Below, piece by piece: positions 60,137 through 64,000 of a DNA stretch of 64,000 nucleotides. Numbering within the stretch: the stretch's first letter is position 1; each line of letters opens with the position of its first letter. The notes beneath the pieces were generated by a model. That model saw nothing but the letters and a program-made list of their open reading frames with translations. It searched no databases and had not been told where the DNA came from. The stretch spans positions 1 to 64,000 of the forward strand of contig NZ_RCVR01000017.1 of assembly GCF_016107305.1 (NCBI RefSeq), in the 5' to 3' direction. The translations under genes were made by a program, and so were the position numbers. The DNA is from Roseomonas sp. KE2513. GTDB taxonomy: Bacteria > Pseudomonadota > Alphaproteobacteria > Acetobacterales > Acetobacteraceae.

Positions 60137-61258
60137 ATGTCCGCGCCCCCGCCTACCGTCCTGCAGGTGCTGCCCGCCCTCGGCGCGGGCGGGGTGGAGC
60201 GCGGTACGCTGGAGATCGCGCGCGCCCTGGTCGAGGCCGGCGGCCGCGCCCTGGTGGCCTCCGCCGGCGGCCCCTTGGTGGCGGCACTGGAGGCTGCGGG
60301 CGCCCGCCACATCGCCCTGCCGCTGGACCGGAAGAACCCCGCCGCGCTCCTCGCGGGCGCCGCCTCCCTAAGCCGTCTCATTAAGGAGGAGGGGGTGCGC
60401 ATCGTCCACGCGCGCAGCCGCTTCCCCGCCTGGTCCGCGCTGATGGCGGCGCGGGCGACCGGCACGCATTTCGTGACCACCTATCATGGCACCTACAACG
60501 AGGACTTCCCGGGCAAGCGCCTCTACAATTCCGTCATGTCCCGGGGCGAGCGGGTGATCGCCATCAGCGAGCACATCGCAGCTCTGGTGCGGGAACGGCA
60601 CGGCATCGGGCCGGACCGGCTGCGGGTGATCCCCCGCGGCGTCGATCCGGCGCGCTTCGATCCGGCCGCCGTGGACCCCGCGCGGGTCGAGGCCCTGCGC
60701 CGTGCCTGGGGCCTGCCCGCCAACCGCCCTGTGGTCCTGCTGCCCGGGCGGCTGACGCGCTGGAAGGGGCAGGTGGTTCTCCTGCGCGCTGTCTCCCTCA
60801 TGCCCGAACCCCGCCCGCTGGTCGTGCTCGCCGGCGACGCCCAGGGGCGCGAAGCCTATCGCGCCGAGCTACAGACGCTGGCCGCCGGCATCGAGGTGCG
60901 GTTCCCCGGCCCGGTCGAGGACATGCCCGCCGCGCTGCTGCTGGCCGACCTCGTCATCCACGCGAGCACCGACGCCGAGGCCTTCGGCCGCACTGTGATC
61001 GAGGCGCAGGCCATGGGGCGCCCTGTCATCGCCTCCGACCTCGGCGGCCCGCGGGAGACGGTGGAGGACGGGGTGACGGGCTGGCGCGTGCCGCCGGGGG
61101 ACCCGCGCGCGTTAGCCGGGGCCCTTGCCCGTGCCCTCTCGCTGCCGAAGGAAGCGCGCGCTGCCATGGCGCGGGCCTCCCGCGCCGCGGTGCTTGCGCG
61201 CTACACCACCCGCGCCATGCAGGAGGCCACCCTGGCCGTCTACCGGGAGCTGACGTGA
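60137..61258 (+). CDS. GT4 family glycosyltransferase
   Basis: 373 aa GT-B fold. VLQVLPALGAGGVERGTLEIARALVEAG is the acceptor-side glycine loop; YHGTYNEDFPGKRLYNSVMSRGERVIAISEHI follows; the donor site is HASTDAEAFGRTVIEAQAMGRPVIASDLGGPRE with the EAFG-x7-E signature. It builds a cell-surface glycan, most likely LPS core. Ends in a GTGA overlap with a GT9 gene, an arrangement common for alphaproteobacterial core genes. Confidence 0.92.
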   Translation: MSAPPPTVLQVLPALGAGGVERGTLEIARALVEAGGRALVASAGGPLVAALEAAGARHIALPLDRKNPAALLAGAASLSRLIKEEGVRIVHARSRFPAWSALMAARATGTHFVTTYHGTYNEDFPGKRLYNSVMSRGERVIAISEHIAALVRERHGIGPDRLRVIPRGVDPARFDPAAVDPARVEALRRAWGLPANRPVVLLPGRLTRWKGQVVLLRAVSLMPEPRPLVVLAGDAQGREAYRAELQTLAAGIEVRFPGPVEDMPAALLLADLVIHASTDAEAFGRTVIEAQAMGRPVIASDLGGPRETVEDGVTGWRVPPGDPRALAGALARALSLPKEARAAMARASRAAVLARYTTRAMQEATLAVYRELT

Positions 61259-62181
61259 GCGCGCGGATTCTCGTCATCAAGCTCGGCGCGCTCGGTGACT
61301 TCGTGCAGGCCTTCGGGCCCTTCGCCGCCATCCGTGCGCACCACCCGGGGGCCGAGATCACCCTTCTCACCACCCCACCCTTCACGGAACTGGCCCGGCG
61401 TAGCCCGTGGTTCGACCGGGTCTGGGACCACGGCCGACCGCGAGGCGCCGACTGGCGGCGGCGGCTGGCGCTGCTCACCACCCTGACGCGCGAGCGCTTC
61501 GACCGGGTCTATGACCTGCAGACTTCCCCGCGCTCCTCGCGCTACCGCCTGTTGGTGGGGCGGCGGGCGGAGTGGTCCGGCGTTGCGCACGGCGCGAGCC
61601 ACCCGCACGCGAATCCCGATCGCAACGCGATGCACACGGTGGACCGGCAGCGTGAACAGCTGCGGAGCGCCGGGATCGACCGTTTCCCATCGCCGGACCT
61701 CTCCTGGCTCGAGGCCGATCTTTCCGGGCTGTCGCTGCCACCTCGTTTCGCCCTGCTGATCCCCGGCGCGAGCCCGTCGCGGCCGGGGAAGCGCTGGCCG
61801 GGCTTTGGAGCACTGGCCGCCGCCCTCTCCGCCGCCGGCCTGCCATCGGTGGTGGCGGGCGGACCGGGGGAGGCGCCTCTGGCAGCGGAGATCCTGGCCG
61901 CGGCTCCTGGGGCGATCGACCTTACGGGCCGCACGAGCCTTTTCCAGCTCGCGGCCCTCGCGCGGCGCGCAGCGGTCGTCGTCGGCAACGACACCGGCCC
62001 GACCCATCTTTCCGCTGCTGCCGGCAGCCCCACCCTTGCCCTCTTCGGCGAGGAGAGCGACCCTGCCCGCTGCGCGCCGCGTGGCGCCGAGGTTTCCGTG
62101 ATGCGGCGGGAGCCGATCGCGGCGCTGACGCCCGCGGAGGTGGCAGCGGAGGCTCTCCGCCTCGCCGCCCTGCCCGGATAA
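61255..62181 (+). CDS. GT9 family (heptosyltransferase-like) glycosyltransferase
   Basis: 308 aa, GTG start overlapping the GT4 stop. ILVIKLGALGDFVQAFGPFAAIRAHHPGAEITLLT is the ADP-heptose transferase start; LLIPGASPSRPGKRWP and VVVGNDTGPTHLSAAAGSPTLALFG are the donor-binding blocks. Adds a heptose or related sugar to the LPS core. Together with the GT4 gene forms a two-gene operon. Confidence 0.92.
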   Translation: MSARILVIKLGALGDFVQAFGPFAAIRAHHPGAEITLLTTPPFTELARRSPWFDRVWDHGRPRGADWRRRLALLTTLTRERFDRVYDLQTSPRSSRYRLLVGRRAEWSGVAHGASHPHANPDRNAMHTVDRQREQLRSAGIDRFPSPDLSWLEADLSGLSLPPRFALLIPGASPSRPGKRWPGFGALAAALSAAGLPSVVAGGPGEAPLAAEILAAAPGAIDLTGRTSLFQLAALARRAAVVVGNDTGPTHLSAAAGSPTLALFGEESDPARCAPRGAEVSVMRREPIAALTPAEVAAEALRLAALPG

Positions 62182-62304
62182 GCGGCACGGCTCGCCGGCC
62201 TTAGGCGCCATCGGCCCGAGCCCGCCCTTGCGCGCGCCCCGCCGCGGTGTCGAAGATGCTTCCGGAATCGTCCCGGCACCCCCGGCGCGCAACGGAGCAG
62301 ACCC

Positions 62305-63300
62305 ATGGCCCTTACCCGTCGGAACCTCGTCGCAGCCGGTACTGCCGGCGCCGCAAGCCTCGCCGCCCTCTGCGAGGCCCGCGCGCAGGCGGCGACGCGA
62401 TGGCAGTTCGCCACCCCCTACGCGGACACCAATTTCCACACCCGCAACGTGAAGGCCTTCGTGGAGGACATCCAGAAGGCGACGAACGGCGCGCTGCAGG
62501 TGCAGCTCCACACCAACGGCTCCCTCCTGCCGATGCCGCAGATCAAGCGCGGCGTGCAGCAGGGCCAGGTGCAGCTCGGCGAGATCCTCATCTCCGCCTA
62601 TGGCAACGAGGATCCATTCTTCGAACTGGACGGCGTGCCGCTGCTGGCCCCGAACTTCGAGGCGGTGGTGAAGCTGGCCGCGGCGTCCCGCCCCTTCATC
62701 GAGGCCCGCTTCCAGCGCACGGGCCTCACCATGCTCTACAACGTGCCCTGGCCCCCCGGCGGCTTCTACAGCAACGCGCCGATCGAGAACCTGGACGCGC
62801 TGAAGGGCACGCGCTTCCGCACCTTCAACACCATGACCAACCGCTTCGCGACGCTCGTCGGCGCCAACCCCACGCTCGTCCAGGCGGCCGAGGTCCCGCA
62901 GGCCTTCGCGACGGGCGTGATCAACGCCATGGTCACCAGCGCCGCGACGGGCGTCGATTCACAGGCCTGGGACTACTGCAAGGTCTTCACCCCCGTGAAC
63001 TTCAGCTACACCAACAACGTCGTTTTCGTCGGCCGCCGCGCGCTGGAAGCACTTCCGGCAGCGCAGCGCACGGCGGTCATGGAAGCCGCCAAGGAGGCGC
63101 AGGCGCGCGGGCTGGAAATGGCGCGCGCCTCCGACAAGGAGGCGCAGGACATGCTCGCCTCCCGCGGACTGAAGATCGAGCAGCCGAGCGCGGCCCTTAA
63201 GGAGGGTCTGAACCGCATCAGCGCCACCATGACCGACGAATGGGTGGCCAAGGCCGGCGAGGACGGCAGGAAGCTGATCGACGCCTACAAGGCCGCCTGA
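62305..63300 (+). CDS. dctP: TRAP transporter solute-binding protein (DctP family)
   Basis: 331 aa with a twin-Arg leader (TRRNLVAAGTAGAASLAALCEARAQ). The family core is visible: NVKAFVEDIQKATNGALQVQLHTNGSLLP and the DctP motif LKGTRFRTFNTMTNRFATLVGANPTLVQAAEVPQAFATGVINAM, whose Arg binds the ligand carboxylate. Periplasmic receptor for a carboxylate, followed by the small and large permease genes. This is the only complete-looking transporter operon near its receptor in the window. Confidence 0.93.
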   Translation: MALTRRNLVAAGTAGAASLAALCEARAQAATRWQFATPYADTNFHTRNVKAFVEDIQKATNGALQVQLHTNGSLLPMPQIKRGVQQGQVQLGEILISAYGNEDPFFELDGVPLLAPNFEAVVKLAAASRPFIEARFQRTGLTMLYNVPWPPGGFYSNAPIENLDALKGTRFRTFNTMTNRFATLVGANPTLVQAAEVPQAFATGVINAMVTSAATGVDSQAWDYCKVFTPVNFSYTNNVVFVGRRALEALPAAQRTAVMEAAKEAQARGLEMARASDKEAQDMLASRGLKIEQPSAALKEGLNRISATMTDEWVAKAGEDGRKLIDAYKAA

Positions 63301-63310
63301 GCGCGGCCCG

Positions 63311-63847
63311 GTGATCCGGCGCGGGCTCGACGCCCTCTACGCGGTGGGGGCGGCGCTGGCCGCGCTGTCCCTCCTCGGCATCTTCCTCGTCATGATGGCG
63401 CAGGTGGCCTGCCGCTTCCTCAACACGCCCTTTCCGGGCGCGGACGACATCAGCGCCTATCTCTGCGTCTCGACCACCTTCTTCGCTCTTGCCCTGACGT
63501 TCAAGCGCGGCGAGCTGATCAGGGTCGGGCTGCTGCTGGAGAAGCTTGCACCCGGGCCGCGCCGGATCATGGAGATGCTCGCGCTGGCGCTCGCCGCCAT
63601 CGGCTGCGCCTATGCCGTTTGGTGGACGGCGGACGACGTGCGCTTCTCGATCGAGATCGAGGACGTCGCCCAGGGCGCGCTCGCCATCCCGCTCTGGATC
63701 CCCAAGCTCGCCATGCCGCTCGGCGCGGGCATCCTCCTTGTCGCGGTGCTGGACGAGCTGGCAACCGTGCTCCGCGGCGGGCGCCCGAACTACGTCATCG
63801 CCGCGGAGGAGCGCGCCGCGCGCGGCGACTTCTCGGCCGAGGTATAG
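63311..63847 (+). CDS. dctQ: TRAP transporter small permease (DctQ family)
   Basis: 178 aa, four hydrophobic helices. GTG start 10 nt after the receptor gene. The family segment MMAQVACRFLNTPFPGADDISAYLCVSTTFFALALTFKRGELIRV (W/R-N-P-x-x-G-A-D type) is present. The C-terminal soluble tail is about 30 residues. Binds the large permease. Confidence 0.92.
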   Translation: MIRRGLDALYAVGAALAALSLLGIFLVMMAQVACRFLNTPFPGADDISAYLCVSTTFFALALTFKRGELIRVGLLLEKLAPGPRRIMEMLALALAAIGCAYAVWWTADDVRFSIEIEDVAQGALAIPLWIPKLAMPLGAGILLVAVLDELATVLRGGRPNYVIAAEERAARGDFSAEV

Positions 63848-63853
63848 ATCCCG

Positions 63854-64000
63854 ATGGAATTGCTGGAACTCTCGGGCCTGCTGCTCCTGCTGCTGGGCCT
63901 CCTCCTCGCGGGCGGGCTCTGGATCGGGATGAGCCTCGCGCTGGTGGGCTTCGTCGCCGTCAGCTTCGTCCATCCCCAGCCCGGCACCTATCTCGCGAGT
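63854..64000 (+). CDS. dctM: TRAP transporter large permease (DctM family), 3' partial
   Basis: 49 codons visible, running off the right edge. ATG at 63854, 6 nt after dctQ. A hydrophobic N-terminal helix (LLLLLLGLLLAGGLWIGMSLALVGFVAV) matches the start of DctM proteins, with the conserved G-x-P/W-I-G-M-S segment. Position after dctP and dctQ makes the call firm although the sequence is short. Confidence 0.85.
   Translation, partial: MELLELSGLLLLLLGLLLAGGLWIGMSLALVGFVAVSFVHPQPGTYLAS

Noticed and set aside
1-64000. CRISPR arrays, insertion sequences, integrases, attachment sites, rRNA operon, replication origin
   Set aside because: No regularly spaced repeats, transposase or integrase motifs, rRNA cores or DnaA-box clusters were seen. 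Three tRNA genes exist but none is followed by a direct repeat or island.

Overview
This is a gene-dense, very GC-rich (near 70 percent by eye) chromosomal segment. Codon third positions are almost all G or C, GTG and TTG starts are common, and genes are tightly packed with many 4-nt stop/start overlaps. Four orphan Bug-type solute receptors, RcnR/RcnA, a malate synthase G, an MmgR/suhB-type small RNA and GANTC sites suggest an alphaproteobacterium. My best guess is Acetobacteraceae (Roseomonas-like); this is inference, not a database result. No phage, transposase, CRISPR, rRNA or replication origin was seen.

Layout. 0-5 kb: an aconitase-superfamily hydro-lyase pair with a flavin-reductase-domain protein, tRNA-Ser(GGA), a nucleoside deoxyribosyltransferase, a second flavin-reductase-domain protein and a 2-hydroxyacid dehydrogenase. 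4.8-12 kb: SDR-like protein, HyuA and HyuB hydantoinase/oxoprolinase subunits, a YaiI family protein that probably starts at CTG, an FUSC-like membrane protein and a D-aminoacylase. 12-17 kb: a minus-strand operon (DapA-like lyase, Bug receptor, ACMSD-type amidohydrolase, Bug receptor) divergent from a LysR regulator with a clear LysR box. 17-20 kb: RcnA and RcnR with a candidate operator, and ChrA. 20-26.7 kb: lytic transglycosylase, an MmgR-like sRNA, N-formylglutamate amidohydrolase, tRNA-Val(GAC), methyltransferase, TyrS, AnmK and an alpha/beta hydrolase.

27-37 kb is a sulfur-centred block. An Rrf2/IscR-like regulator without any Cys or His leads two tandem cysteine desulfurases, a 2Fe-2S ferredoxin, TenA and MnmA, then tRNA-Met(CAT), whose promoter uses the mnmA stop codon as part of its -10 element. 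A glycosyltransferase, DadA, a 1-Cys peroxiredoxin, CysK and CysE follow.

37-64 kb: malate synthase G, gamma-glutamyltransferase, Bug receptor, GPP34 protein, amidase, M20 peptidase, small membrane protein, diaminopropionate ammonia-lyase, Bug receptor, AbgB-like M20 enzyme, ABC amino-acid-type receptor, quinone reductase, DMT exporter, alpha/beta hydrolase, AlkA-like glycosylase, LctP-like permease, 2H phosphoesterase, another M20 peptidase, a reduced TauD-like protein, a racemase-family protein lacking its catalytic cysteines, an ABHD10-like hydrolase, two LPS-type glycosyltransferases and a TRAP transporter that runs off the window.

The recurring theme is uptake and hydrolysis of amides, N-acyl amino acids, hydantoin-like rings and small peptides. 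The least explained signals are a structured intergenic element of about 220-245 bp present twice (17.1-17.35 kb and 53.29-53.51 kb), each time filling the gap between two convergent genes; the ligand-free IscR homologue; and several enzyme homologues whose catalytic residues are replaced.
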